A stretch of DNA of 64,000 nucleotides from Chitinophagaceae bacterium (GTDB taxonomy: Bacteria; Bacteroidota; Bacteroidia; Chitinophagales; Chitinophagaceae), in NCBI GenBank assembly GCA_017307755.1, contig JAFKGQ010000006.1, positions 372,001 to 436,000 of the forward strand. Reading direction: 5' to 3'. Below the pieces are notes generated by a model. That model was not told the DNA's origin. It made no database searches and was given only the letters and a program-made list of their open reading frames with translations. The translations under genes and the position numbers were made by a program. Of the stretch, positions 40,171-50,600 are shown one piece after another. Within the stretch, counting starts at the first letter, position 1. Every line of letters begins with the position of its first letter.

Positions 40171-41142
40171 ATGAGCACAAATTACGACATCATCATCGTC
40201 GGCGGAGGCCCCATCGGCATCGCCTGCGGTCTGGAAGCCCAACGCGCCGGCCTATCCTACCTTATCCTGGAAAAAGGTTGCCTGGTCAACTCCCTGTATA
40301 ACTACCCCGCCAACATGACCTTCTTTTCCACCTCAGAGCGCATAGAGATAGGAGGTATCCCCTTCGTCAGCAATAATGTCAAACCCGTCCGGCCCGAGGC
40401 CCTTGAATACTATCGTCGTGTGGCTACTTCCCATAAACTGAACATCCATCTTCAGGAAAAAGTGTTGTCCATCCGGCCCATCCATGAAAAGTTCGAGATC
40501 ACCAGTTCCCGGCGGGCCTATTCCGCAGATAACATCATCATCGCCACCGGCTTCTATGATATTCCCGTCCTGCTCAACATCCCGGGAGAAGACCTCCCAA
40601 AAGTCATGCATTATTACAAAGACCCTCACTTCTTCGCCATGCAGAAAGTAGTAGTGGTAGGCGCCAGCAACTCCGCTGTGGACGCAGCCCTGGAAACCTG
40701 GCGAAAAGGCGCGGAAGTGACCATGATCATCCGCGGTGAAGGCATCGGACGACGGGTAAAATATTGGGTCAAGCCCGATATTGAAAATCGTATAAAAGAA
40801 GGAAGTATAAAAGCCTATACACACTCCACCCTGCAGGCCATACGACCCGGAGAAGTAGACATTCTTACACCCGATGGCGTAGAAACCATCCCCAACGATT
40901 ATGTCATCGCACTGACAGGCTACCAGCCTAATTTCGAATTTCTCCGCCAGGCAGGCATCCGGCTCTCGGAAGATGAGAACAGACTCCCTTTCTATGATCC
41001 CGCCACCATGGAAACCAACGTAAAACACCTTTATCTCGCCGGCGTCGTATGCGGCGGAATGAATACACACATCTGGTTTATAGAGAACTCACGCATCCAC
41101 GCGGAAATGATTGTCAGACATATACTATCAGACAAAACCTAA
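40171..41142 (+). CDS. ypdA: YpdA-family FAD-dependent NAD(P)-disulfide reductase
   Basis: A 323-residue flavoprotein resembling YpdA/Bdr, proposed to reduce bacillithiol disulfide. GGGPIGIACGLEA (11-23) binds FAD, ATGFYD (125-130) is the second FAD motif, and GASNSAVDAALE is the NAD(P) motif. Characterised Firmicutes enzymes have Cys right after GGGP; here this is Ile15, and a Cys (C19) is four residues later. It has no CxxC redox pair, as expected for this family. Overlaps the convergent pepT by 4 bp. Confidence 0.87.
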   Translation: MSTNYDIIIVGGGPIGIACGLEAQRAGLSYLILEKGCLVNSLYNYPANMTFFSTSERIEIGGIPFVSNNVKPVRPEALEYYRRVATSHKLNIHLQEKVLSIRPIHEKFEITSSRRAYSADNIIIATGFYDIPVLLNIPGEDLPKVMHYYKDPHFFAMQKVVVVGASNSAVDAALETWRKGAEVTMIIRGEGIGRRVKYWVKPDIENRIKEGSIKAYTHSTLQAIRPGEVDILTPDGVETIPNDYVIALTGYQPNFEFLRQAGIRLSEDENRLPFYDPATMETNVKHLYLAGVVCGGMNTHIWFIENSRIHAEMIVRHILSDKT

Positions 41143-42386
41143 CTCTTCTCCTCCCAAAGCATCGCCAACCGCACGATAACCTCCACCGACTTCTCCATAT
41201 CCTGCACGCTTACATACTCCTGCTTCCCATGGAACGCCATCTCCCCCGTAAAAATATTCGGACAGGGCAGCCCCATAAATGACAACCTCGACCCATCCGT
41301 ACCGCCCCTGGCGCTGCTCTTCCGGGCAACAATACCCGCCCGCTCAATAGCTTCCATCGCATACTCCGACACCTTCGGATGCAGGTCAAGCACCTCCTTC
41401 ATATTCCTGTACTGCTGATAGATCTCAAAATCCGCCCTCGCGCCGGGAAAAGCCCGTACCGCATCTTCCACCTTGCTGCGGAGATGCTCCTCATACGCCG
41501 CCAGTTTGGGAGTAATAAAATCGCGGACAATAAACTCGACAGTGGCCTTTTCTGCGATCCCGTCCATCCGCACCGGGTGGACAAAACCGTAACGCCCGTC
41601 CGTCGTCTCCGGCGACCACTCGTCTTTCGGAAGACTCTCCAGGAAATAAGCCGCTAATTTCAACGCATTGATCATTTTCCCCCGCGCATACCCGGGATGA
41701 GCGCTGACCCCATAAAAAGTGATCTTTACCCCGTCGGCAGAAAAAGTTTCATCTTCAAAAGTCCCTCTTTCTCCCGCATCCAGCGTATACCCATAGTCCG
41801 CACCCAACCGCTGCAGGTCAAGCTTATCCACCCCCCTCCCGATCTCCTCATCCGGAGTGAACAACAGTCTGATCTTTCCATGTTTATACTCCGGGTGCTG
41901 TAAAAGATATTGCGCCATGTCCATAATGACGGCCACCCCCGCCTTGTCGTCGGCGCCCAATAAAGTAGTCCCCGCAGCCGTAATGATGTCCTCCCCCTTC
42001 TTTTCCAGCAGGTAGGGATGGTCTTTGGGTGAAATGACCACTGAGACGTCGTCCGGCAGTACAATATCTCCTCCATCATATGCCTTGTGAACGAGAGGTC
42101 TGACGTCCTTCCCCGTACAATCGGGTGCTGTGTCCATATGCGCGCAAAAACAAATGACGGGCACCTGCTTGTCCGTATTCGCAGGAATGGTGGCATACAC
42201 ATACCCGTACTCATCCAGGACCGCATCCATAACGCCCATCTCCCGGAGTTCCTGCACCAGCAGCCGTCCTAGGTCTTTTTGCTTTTCCGTGGAAGGATAG
42301 CTCCTGGACCCGGGATCGCTTTGCGTATCTATCTGTACATAGCGGATAAATCTTTCCGCCACAGTGAATAGGTGTTTTTCAAACAT
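41139..42386 (-). CDS. pepT: Peptidase T (tripeptidase)
   Basis: A 415-residue M20B zinc aminopeptidase that removes N-terminal residues from tripeptides. Zinc ligands are visible: H83 and D85 in CAHMDTAPD, D146 or D147 in LGADDKAG, E180/E181 in FTPDEEIG and D in YTLDAGERG; ARGGTDGSRLSFMGLPCPNIFTG is the usual C-terminal His-replacing loop, with the final metal His in GEMAFHGKQEY. Length is typical. It is divergent from a CPBP gene with about 25 bp between starts. Confidence 0.95.
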   Translation of the reverse strand: MFEKHLFTVAERFIRYVQIDTQSDPGSRSYPSTEKQKDLGRLLVQELREMGVMDAVLDEYGYVYATIPANTDKQVPVICFCAHMDTAPDCTGKDVRPLVHKAYDGGDIVLPDDVSVVISPKDHPYLLEKKGEDIITAAGTTLLGADDKAGVAVIMDMAQYLLQHPEYKHGKIRLLFTPDEEIGRGVDKLDLQRLGADYGYTLDAGERGTFEDETFSADGVKITFYGVSAHPGYARGKMINALKLAAYFLESLPKDEWSPETTDGRYGFVHPVRMDGIAEKATVEFIVRDFITPKLAAYEEHLRSKVEDAVRAFPGARADFEIYQQYRNMKEVLDLHPKVSEYAMEAIERAGIVARKSSARGGTDGSRLSFMGLPCPNIFTGEMAFHGKQEYVSVQDMEKSVEVIVRLAMLWEEKS

Positions 42387-42411
42387 GTTTGTAAATTACA
42401 AGACGAATGTA

Positions 42412-43356
42412 ATGACTATGACTGATCCAACTGAAAAAAAACCAAGGATACGGCCAGGATGGCTAAGGGTGATCCTGTTTGGACTGACCTTTATCGTAGT
42501 GACACTGCTGATCCTCACAGCAGCCCTCACAGGTCTTGTCGCCGGCAATGCAGACCAGTTGAGGAAAGACCCCATGCAATTCCTCACAGGCTTATTACAG
42601 GGCGACCACCTCTGGATGATGGTCCTCCTCGAATTTGTCGTCTCCCTGGTAACCGTGTGGATCTTCCGTACGCTCATCGATCGCCGCAGCCTGGTCAGCC
42701 TGGGATTGGACCCCGGCAGATATGGACAGGAGTCGCTGATAGGACTCTTTACAGGCCCCGCCTTGCTGGGGCTGCTCTCGCTCCTGTTGATGTTCAGCGG
42801 ACATTTACAATGGGTGGATATCACTCCCGACGCCTCTACCCTTTTTATTTCCCTCGGCATGGTAGTGCTGATTGCATTCAGCGAAGAGCTCGTGTTCAGA
42901 GGTTACGTACTGAGCAATTTCCTGGAGTCTTTTACCAACAAATGGGTAGCCCTGCTCCTCTCCGCCCTGTGCTTCGCCATCTTTCATTTCAGCGGCCCGG
43001 GCATCAACGCGCTGGCATTCGCCAATCTCTTCCTGGCTGGTATTTTACTCGGGATAAACTATATATATACCCGCAACCTCTGGTTCTCCATCTGTCTGCA
43101 CTTTAGCTGGAATTTCTTTCAAGGCCCTATATTGGGGTCACATGTCAGCGGCCTCAGTCTGCCCACGTTGCTACAGACTGAAATGAAAGGAGATTGGCTG
43201 GTCACCGGCGGCGACTTCGGACTGGAAGGCTCCATACTGAATACAGGCCTCTCCCTTATAGCCATACTGATATTGACCCTGGCCTTTGAAAGAAAATACA
43301 ACACGGCTCAGGCAAGTGCACCTCCAAATAAAGGAAGCGCCGGTGTTACGGCATGA
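42412..43356 (+). CDS. CPBP-family intramembrane metalloprotease
   Basis: A 314-residue membrane protein with about eight helices. The CPBP signature is EE-x3-R in FSEELVFRGYVLSNF, then H in FAIFHFSGPG and H/N in SICLHFSWNFFQGP. The start at 42412 (MTMTDPTEKKP) avoids a longer frame that would overlap the pepT start; ATG at 42418 is also possible. Role unknown. The 3' end overlaps the convergent FKBP gene by 11 bp. A second, unrelated member of this family lies at 13381-14199. Confidence 0.85.
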   Translation: MTMTDPTEKKPRIRPGWLRVILFGLTFIVVTLLILTAALTGLVAGNADQLRKDPMQFLTGLLQGDHLWMMVLLEFVVSLVTVWIFRTLIDRRSLVSLGLDPGRYGQESLIGLFTGPALLGLLSLLLMFSGHLQWVDITPDASTLFISLGMVVLIAFSEELVFRGYVLSNFLESFTNKWVALLLSALCFAIFHFSGPGINALAFANLFLAGILLGINYIYTRNLWFSICLHFSWNFFQGPILGSHVSGLSLPTLLQTEMKGDWLVTGGDFGLEGSILNTGLSLIAILILTLAFERKYNTAQASAPPNKGSAGVTA

Positions 43357-43798
43357 TAATACGGCTGCTGCCTTTGATCTCCACCAGCTCCAGGTCGAAG
43401 ATGAGATCTTCGCCGGCAAGCTGATGGTTGGCGTCCAGGACGACGACCTCCGGCTTGACTTCTATGATCGTGACAGGTATTTGCTGTCCGGATTGATTTG
43501 TCATGGCAAGTTGCATGCCCACCTCTGGTGTCATACCGGGAGGGAAGTTAGCCTTCGGAAACTCGATGATTGCCTCCGGGTCTTTTGGCCCATAAGCCTC
43601 CTCTACGGGTATCTCGATGGTTTTTTTCTGACCTACCGTCATCCCCATTACACCCTCATCAAATCCCTTGATCACCATTCCACTGCCTACTTCAAACTCC
43701 AGGGGTGCACGACCTTCACTGCTATCGAATGTCGTTCCGTCGGTAAGCCGACCATGATAGTGAACCTTTACAGTATCACCAGCTTTAACTTGCTGCAT
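43346..43798 (-). CDS. SlyD-like FKBP peptidyl-prolyl isomerase
   Basis: A 150-residue prolyl isomerase/chaperone. The FKBP part has VKVHYHGRLTDGTTFDSS and GFDEGVMGMTVGQKKTIEIP; the insert-in-flap domain characteristic of SlyD covers about residues 70-125; LDANHQLAGEDLIFDLEL closes the FKBP fold. It lacks the histidine-rich metal tail of E. coli SlyD. The start at 43798 (MQQVKAGD) fits homologues; upstream codons are not conserved in type. Confidence 0.93.
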   Translation of the reverse strand: MQQVKAGDTVKVHYHGRLTDGTTFDSSEGRAPLEFEVGSGMVIKGFDEGVMGMTVGQKKTIEIPVEEAYGPKDPEAIIEFPKANFPPGMTPEVGMQLAMTNQSGQQIPVTIIEVKPEVVVLDANHQLAGEDLIFDLELVEIKGSSRIIMP

Positions 43799-43866
43799 AT
43801 TTCCGTTAATTTTACGATTCCGCTGAAATGCGGATACCCGCAAGGTAGGACTAAAATTCAAAATAA

Positions 43867-45096
43867 ATGCATATACAATACCCTTTTCACAGGCTGTTCA
43901 CGATCCTGTTTATGGGATCACTAATGCTCCTGCACGGCGCTATCCGTGCCCAGCAAACCAACGGCAAAACCAATACCACCATCCTCACAGGGGCCGACCA
44001 GTTAAGCCGCTACCTCCCCCTTCTAAAAGACGCCAACATAGCTGTATTCGCCAATCAGACCGCCATGATCGGCAAGACCCACCTGGTAGATACTTTGTTA
44101 AAAGCAGGCGTCCATATCAGCAAAATATTTTCACCCGAGCACGGCTTTCGCGGAGATGCCGACGCGGGTGAGCACGTGGGCAGCAGCACCGACCCGAAGA
44201 CCGGCATACCCATCGTCTCACTCTATGGCAGCAAACGCAAACCTTCGGCGGAAGACCTCGCAGGGGTCGATGTCATGCTCTTTGATATACAAGACGTAGG
44301 CGTACGCTTTTATACCTATATCTCCTCTCTCCAGGAATATATCGAATCCGCCGTCACAAACCATCGCCCCCTTATCATACTTGACAGACCCAATCCCAAC
44401 GGATCATATGTGGATGGTCCCGTGCTCGATAAAAAGTTCAGATCCTTTGTCGGCATGCAACCTATCCCCATCGTATACGGCATGACCCTGGGGGAATATG
44501 CCGGAATGCTCGTCGGTGAGCAATGGCTGGATTCCACCGCGAATACAGGACTAAAAGATCTTCGCCTGACCATTATCACCTGTAAGAATTATACTCATCA
44601 CAGCCGGTATGATCTTCCCATAAAACCTTCGCCCAACCTGCCCAACGCACAAGCCGTCGCACTATACCCCTCTCTCTGTCTCTTCGAAGGTACGGTCGTC
44701 AGCCTGGGGAGAGGGACGGATAAACCCTTCCAGCAATTCGGCAACCCCTCCTTTCCAAAAGACCTTTATCATTTTACCCCCATCAGTCTGCCAGGAGCAA
44801 AGAACCCGCCGCTGCTCAACCAGACCTGCTACGGATACGACCTCAGCAAGATCGATGTTGCAAAAACTACTGGTAATAAATTCTCCCTCCAATGGCTGAT
44901 CAAAGCCTACCAGTTGTCCTCTGACAAAGACCATTTCTTCCTCTCCGGCGGCTTTTTTAACAAACTGGCCGGTAACGACGTATTACAACAACAACTAAAG
45001 GATGGACGGACGGAAAAAGAGATAAGAAAGAGCTGGGAGCCCGCCCTCAGCCGATTCAAGGACATCCGTAAAAAATATCTATTATATGCAGAGTAA
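43867..45096 (+). CDS. namZ: Exo-beta-N-acetylmuramidase NamZ (DUF1343, GH171)
   Basis: A 409-residue exported enzyme of the DUF1343 family, shown in other bacteria to release MurNAc from the non-reducing end of peptidoglycan glycans. A signal sequence covers about 1-28. The conserved block EHGFRG (91-96) with its surrounding FSPEHGFRGDADAGEHV, then FDIQDVGVRFYTYISS, DRPNPNG and LPIKPSPNLPN, are family signatures. It may act in wall recycling. It overlaps fmt by 11 bp, and the pair is probably co-transcribed. Confidence 0.92.
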   Translation: MHIQYPFHRLFTILFMGSLMLLHGAIRAQQTNGKTNTTILTGADQLSRYLPLLKDANIAVFANQTAMIGKTHLVDTLLKAGVHISKIFSPEHGFRGDADAGEHVGSSTDPKTGIPIVSLYGSKRKPSAEDLAGVDVMLFDIQDVGVRFYTYISSLQEYIESAVTNHRPLIILDRPNPNGSYVDGPVLDKKFRSFVGMQPIPIVYGMTLGEYAGMLVGEQWLDSTANTGLKDLRLTIITCKNYTHHSRYDLPIKPSPNLPNAQAVALYPSLCLFEGTVVSLGRGTDKPFQQFGNPSFPKDLYHFTPISLPGAKNPPLLNQTCYGYDLSKIDVAKTTGNKFSLQWLIKAYQLSSDKDHFFLSGGFFNKLAGNDVLQQQLKDGRTEKEIRKSWEPALSRFKDIRKKYLLYAE

Positions 45097-46009
45097 AGAA
45101 AGACCCCGTATCATATTCATGGGAACCCCCGAGTTCGCCGTAGCATCCCTGGACGCGATCATACAGGCCGGCTATCCTGTAGCCGCCGTGATCACCGCCC
45201 CCGACAAACCCGCCGGACGAGGTATGCAGCTCAACGTCAGCGCCGTAAAAAAATATGCCCTGGAGAAAAACTTGAAAATATTGCAGCCGGAAAAATTGAA
45301 AAATCCACAATTCCTGGAAGAGCTGCAAAGCCTGCAGGCCGACCTTCAGATCGTCGTGGCCTTCCGCATGCTGCCCGAACTGGTCTGGAACATGCCGCCC
45401 ATGGGTACCGTCAATCTCCATGGGTCGCTCCTGCCGCAATACAGGGGCGCGGCCCCCATCAACTGGGCCGTGATCAATGGAGAGAAAGAAACAGGGGTCA
45501 CCACTTTTAAACTGCAGCACGACATCGACACAGGCAATATTCTCCTGCAGGAACGCTTCCCCATCGGGGAGAAAGAGACGGCGGGAGAAGTCCACGACAA
45601 GATGAAGGAGATCGGGGCCCGGCTGGTGGTAAAGACCATCGAAGGGCTCACTGCTGGTACATTGGAAGAAAAACCTCAACCCTCCGGCGTACCCCTGAAA
45701 CATGCCCCCAAAATATTCACCGACACCTGCCGGATCGATTGGACCCAACCCACAGAAAAGATCTATAATCTCATCAGGGGGCTCTCTCCTTTCCCTGCCG
45801 CCTTCACCCAATTGGACGGAAAATTGCTAAAGATCTATCATGCCGAAAAAGAGTTGAATACACCTACACATACGCCCGGCCAGTACGACACGGATAAAAA
45901 GACCTACCTGCGTTTTGCCGCCGCCGACGGCTATATCCATGTCACCGAGATCCAGTTGGAAGGAAAAAAGCGGATGCCCGCATCCGCTTTTTTAATGGGG
46001 TGGCGCTAG
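45086..46009 (+). CDS. fmt: Methionyl-tRNA formyltransferase
   Basis: A 307-residue enzyme that formylates initiator Met-tRNA. The formyltransferase domain carries FMGTPEFA (11-18), the catalytic triad N110, H112 and D148, and SLLPQYRG (114-121); the C-terminal OB-like domain starts near 205. The last 13 codons, encoding the conserved KRMPASAFL-type end, overlap a strong terminator hairpin, and the stop codon lies in a second hairpin. Confidence 0.96.
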   Translation: MQSKERPRIIFMGTPEFAVASLDAIIQAGYPVAAVITAPDKPAGRGMQLNVSAVKKYALEKNLKILQPEKLKNPQFLEELQSLQADLQIVVAFRMLPELVWNMPPMGTVNLHGSLLPQYRGAAPINWAVINGEKETGVTTFKLQHDIDTGNILLQERFPIGEKETAGEVHDKMKEIGARLVVKTIEGLTAGTLEEKPQPSGVPLKHAPKIFTDTCRIDWTQPTEKIYNLIRGLSPFPAAFTQLDGKLLKIYHAEKELNTPTHTPGQYDTDKKTYLRFAAADGYIHVTEIQLEGKKRMPASAFLMGWR

Positions 46010-46021
46010 TGCCACCCCATT
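45964..46021. terminator. Twin hairpin bidirectional terminator overlapping the end of fmt
   Basis: Hairpin 1: GCGGATG (45970-45976), loop CCCG, CATCCGC (45981-45987), flanked by six A before and six T after, so it works on both strands. Hairpin 2: AATGGGGTGGC (45994-46004), loop GCTAGT, GCCACCCCATT (46011-46021), 11 perfect pairs enclosing the fmt stop codon. It serves fmt on the plus strand and the susD-like gene on the minus strand. Confidence 0.85.
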
Positions 46022-46033
46022 GAAACAGTATAA

Positions 46034-47650
46034 TTATTGTTTATCCCACCATACCCTTCCGGTCAGGTTGTCCCCACCCGTTACCGCATCATGGGCAATC
46101 TTGTAATTCACCGGGTTGGTATTCGCCTCATCCACAGGATAGGGGAATCTGCGGGGGATAGTGCCATTCGTATTATTATTCGGATACACCACAGGCACGA
46201 GCACAGGGAACCCGCTGCGCCTCCAGTTCGACCAGGACTCATAAAAATCCAGCATCGTATTGGTATGTATCCAATATTGCGTATTGATCATCTCCAATCC
46301 ATGGGCAGGATCATACGGATGGGCCGTAACAAAATTCTCCGCCGTCACATCGTCGATCCCCGCCTTATCGTCATACTGCGCCAGATAAGTAATAGCCGCC
46401 TTTACTCCGTCATGATAATGTTGCGCGGCAGTCCCACCGACACCCCAACGCTCCGCGGCCTCGGCCAGCAACAGCTCGGACTCCGCATACGTCAGTATAA
46501 AGGTCGGACCATTCCGGTTGGTCAGGTACTGGCTGGGTGAAGAATAATCCGCAATGGTTGTATAGCTAGGGTCTTTTGAAATATCCTGGGCAGCAATACC
46601 GCTGAGGTCCTTCCCATTGGGCATTCCTTTCTGGACCGCGGGCGTATCGTTCCCTCCCAGAGGATTCTGCTTGTTATCCCATGTAGGATGGGTGATGGCG
46701 ATCTTCGCCAGCCGGGGGTCGCTCACAGGTTTCAACATGTCGATAAACGTCTTCGACCATTTGGTGTAAATATTTTCCTGCCCCCCATCGCCCAGGAGTA
46801 CCTGGCTGTTACGGTTGATCGTGATCCGGCCGCCGCTGGCATCCCCCTTTACAAATGCATTGTCCCCATTACCCGTCATCGTATGTCCGACTGCTTTTTG
46901 CGCATAGCTCTGCGCAGTGGCGGCATCCACCTTCACCAGCCGCATGGCGACCCGCAGCAACAGTGTATTGCCAAAGCGCTGCCATTGGGCGATATTACCG
47001 TTGTAGAATACGTCGCCGCTTGGCTTATCCGCGTTTGGATCGAGCTTGCTTGTAGCATCATCTATCTCCTTTAACAGATCAGTATAGATATCCTGCTGCT
47101 TGTCGTATTTCGGAAAAAAGGTCTTGTTATAATAACCCATCCCCGCTTCAGAATAAGGACAGTCTCCATACAGGTCGGTGATACGCTCCATGACCAGGGC
47201 GCGCATGATCCGGGCTATCTGGTAAAGGTTCTTATACTTGGGCAGGTCCTTGGTAAATTGTATGAGGTCCACCACAGGTTTTACCTGCTCCGGGTAAGCG
47301 CCGTCCCCGCCATTGCCCAAGGGAGGTCCCTGTGAAGAGCCAAAACCCCAGTATGAAGCCGTATACACAGGATTGAGAATATACTTATCCCCTGCCCAAT
47401 AGCTTATTACCGTGGAAAAACCCTGCATCATGGTGCTGCAATAGATGAGGTTCGCGCGCCAGGTCTCATAGGAGAAATCCGTGCTGCCCGTATATGCCAA
47501 CTGCACCGTGGTGAGAACATAGTTGGGTTCGAAATTTGTTTTGCTGTACCCCGCGGGGTTGGTATTGATGGAGTCGAATTTTTTCGTGCAGCCCGTCATA
47601 AACGCCAGGATCAGCAGACAAAGTCCGGCGACGGTAAATATATTTTTCAT
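46034..47650 (-). CDS. SusD/RagB-like outer-membrane lipoprotein
   Basis: A 538-residue surface lipoprotein (start MKNIFTVAG at 47650; lipobox C21 in FMTGCTKK). It has the tetratricopeptide-based SusD-like_2 pattern: NLYQIARIMRALVMERITDLYGDCPYSEA near residue 150 and LTYAESELLLAEAAERWG near residue 385, and an aromatic C-terminus with TNTMLDFYESWSNWRRSGFP. It caps the SusC barrel and binds the ligand. Located 29 bp after the susC stop, it forms the usual pair. Confidence 0.93.
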   Translation of the reverse strand: MKNIFTVAGLCLLILAFMTGCTKKFDSINTNPAGYSKTNFEPNYVLTTVQLAYTGSTDFSYETWRANLIYCSTMMQGFSTVISYWAGDKYILNPVYTASYWGFGSSQGPPLGNGGDGAYPEQVKPVVDLIQFTKDLPKYKNLYQIARIMRALVMERITDLYGDCPYSEAGMGYYNKTFFPKYDKQQDIYTDLLKEIDDATSKLDPNADKPSGDVFYNGNIAQWQRFGNTLLLRVAMRLVKVDAATAQSYAQKAVGHTMTGNGDNAFVKGDASGGRITINRNSQVLLGDGGQENIYTKWSKTFIDMLKPVSDPRLAKIAITHPTWDNKQNPLGGNDTPAVQKGMPNGKDLSGIAAQDISKDPSYTTIADYSSPSQYLTNRNGPTFILTYAESELLLAEAAERWGVGGTAAQHYHDGVKAAITYLAQYDDKAGIDDVTAENFVTAHPYDPAHGLEMINTQYWIHTNTMLDFYESWSNWRRSGFPVLVPVVYPNNNTNGTIPRRFPYPVDEANTNPVNYKIAHDAVTGGDNLTGRVWWDKQ

Positions 47651-47679
47651 CTTTACAAAGATTGTCATGATAAATGGTT

Positions 47680-50600
47680 TTACAGTTTAAAGCTCAGGTT
47701 GGCGCCAAAGGTCCTGCTGGGAGGGACGCCGCCTAATTCAAGACCCTGTGCAGCCGCCGTATAGTTGGCTTCCGGATCGATGTTATCTGTTTTCCTCATC
47801 AGCGTAAACAGGTTACGCGCCACCAGACTCAGCGTCGCGCCTTTTACGACATTGCCGAATAGCTTGGTGGGGAATGAGTACCCGATCACCAGTTGTCTGA
47901 ATTTGATAAAGCTGGCATCCTTGACAAAAAGCTTCGATATATTATTGGCAAGCCCTGTGTAATAGGTCTGAGCGTTGATGTTGCCAAAAAGCCCCTCACG
48001 ATTCACCAGCGTAGCCTTGTGCAGACCGAACAGGTAGCCATAGTAGTCCGTTGCGGAGAATATCTTCCCGCCGAACTTGCCGTCGATAAGGAAGGACACA
48101 TTAAATTTCCCGATGGTAAACTCATTGTTCCATCCGGCCACCCACTTGGCATAAGCCGAACCATAAGGTTTCAAATCACCCTGCACCGGTATGTTGCTGC
48201 CATCCACCACGATCTTCCCCGCGGCATCATATTTGTAATCAAATGCCACTACCTGGTTGGCTGCATAGCCTACGATGTTCTGCGTAAATCCGTTCCCCGT
48301 CCGGGATTTGCCGACAGGCAGCGATGACTGCCCAGCAGCCAGCGCTATCACCTTATTGTCGTTGATAGAGCCGTTCACCGAAGTCGTCCAGCTAAAGTGC
48401 TGCCCCTTTACAGGCGTGACGGACACGAGGGCCTCGATACCCTTATTCTGCAGCTGACCGATGTTCAATATCGCACCCGTATAGCCGGAGGAGATGGACG
48501 CCGGAGCATTTACGATCTCATTACGGGATTTTTTGAAATAGGCGCTGATGTCAACAAACACAAGATTATTGAACAGCTTCATTTCCGTACCTACTTCCAC
48601 CTCGGACGCCTTCGAAGCCTGCAGCGCATCATTGGGGACGCTGGTATTACCGACAGATCCCAGAGGCCGGCCATTCAGCGTCGGACTATACAACGCATAG
48701 CTCAGCAGTGTCTGATAGGGGTCGGTGGCCTGCCCCACGACGGCATAGCCCGCCCGCAGTTTCCCAAAGTTCAGCCAGCCCGGATGCCAGAGTTGAGAGA
48801 AGACAAACGAGCCGCTGACGGAAGGATATATGACATTCAGCTTGTTGCTCTTTCCGGGTGTAGCCAGCGAAGAGAACCAGTCATTCCGCAGTGAACCGTT
48901 CAGATAAAGCAATCCTTCATAAGCCAGCTCCACATTGCCATAGACGGACTGAACCTCCAGGTCCGAAGGCGTAAGCCCTACAGACTTGTTGATGGCATTG
49001 GTGATATTGTACACAAATGGCACCGCGAAGGTCGTACCGTCATTGGTGATCTGGTCCGTTTTGGTTCGCCGGTAGCTGGCCCCCACAGTAGGCGTAATGG
49101 AAAGTTCGCCGGCCTTCAGCGTAATACCGGCAAGACCATCCACATTCAGGTCCGTAAACTTGGTTTTCTGATCCCTGATAGAGCCGTTTACACGATAGGC
49201 CGTCCCATTGGGAACAACACCCAGATAAGTGTCTGTATACGCATCTCTTCCCACCCGTCCCTGCAGGAACAAACCATTGTCAAAAGTATAACGCACATTC
49301 ACCGACGTGATCAGCCGGTCACGATCCGTATTATTGATAAACTTCTCTGCCGCAAACCAGGGATTAGTGGCATAAATATTACTCGAATAACCAAACTCGC
49401 TTCCGTCGGCATTGCTTGCTTTCTTCAGCGTATTGACATCCAGGCTGGTGGGCAGGAACATCAAATTGAAGTTGGAGTTCCCGGGACCATCCGACAGGAA
49501 TGGTCTGTTCTTCGCCTGCTCCAGGATATAGTTAGCCCTCGCATCGATGGTCAGCCGTTTATACGGAGTGAAATTAACGGCCAGGTTAAAGGATTGCCGG
49601 TCGAGTCCCGAATTGGGTACGATGCTCTTGTTGGTAAGATCGCTGGCGGCAAATCGGATGGCGCCTCCTTCAAAAAGCTTGTTAAAAGCCACCGTATTGG
49701 TAAAAGTCCCGCCGGTACGGTAAAATCTGCTCAGGTTGTCTTTTTGCGCGACGTATGGACGGGAAACTTTATCAAATTGCACGGCAGGACCACCGTCCAG
49801 TTTGGCGCCATAGCTGTACTGGCCGTTGGCAAAGGCGATAGAGTCATTGGCAGGCTTTAACGTATTGCCCCCCTGTCCGTATACATACTGCCAGTCGGTG
49901 GGATTGATCACCCGCTCCGCCACATAGTTGGAGTTGACCTCGATGCTGTTGCTCTTTGCGCTCTTGGTGGTGATAAGGATGACACCCGCCTTGCCGCGAT
50001 AGCCGTACAGGGCAGTGGCCGCGGCGCCTTTCAATACCGATACGGTTTCGATGTCGTCCGGGTTAAGATTGCCGATGGCATCACCCATGTCGGGAGCGTT
50101 GTCAAATTGGCTCCCCACATTGCCTTTCGGCTGGCTCTCCACCGGGACGCCATTGATGACATACAGAGGCTGGTTCGTCTGCGAAAGACTGGATATGCCC
50201 CGGATGATGATATTCGAGCTTGCGCCCGGCCCGCCTGCCACCGAATTTACATTCAGACCAGCTACCTTCCCTTCCAGGGCATTCATGACATTTACCTCCC
50301 TGGCCTTGGTCAGTTCCTCTCCCTTCACTTCCGTGACGGAATAACCCACCGCCTTTCTCTCCCGCTTGATGCCCAGGGCCGTGACCACTACTTCATTGAT
50401 CACCTGGTCAGCTATTTTAAGACTGATCGAGAGATTCGCATTATTCTCATTCACCGCCACTTCGCGGGTGCCATAACCTACAAAGGATATCACCAGCACC
50501 TGCCCCTTCTCGGCCTGGATGGAGAATTCACCGTTATCGTTGGTAACCACCGCCTTTCGCGTGCCCTTTACCGCGACGGTAGCGCCGGCTACAGCTCCCC

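Noticed and set aside
42389..42401. TTGTAAATTACAA palindrome between pepT and the CPBP gene
   Set aside because: Short, AT-rich and in an interval of about 25 bp; chance occurrence is likely and no regulator is linked.
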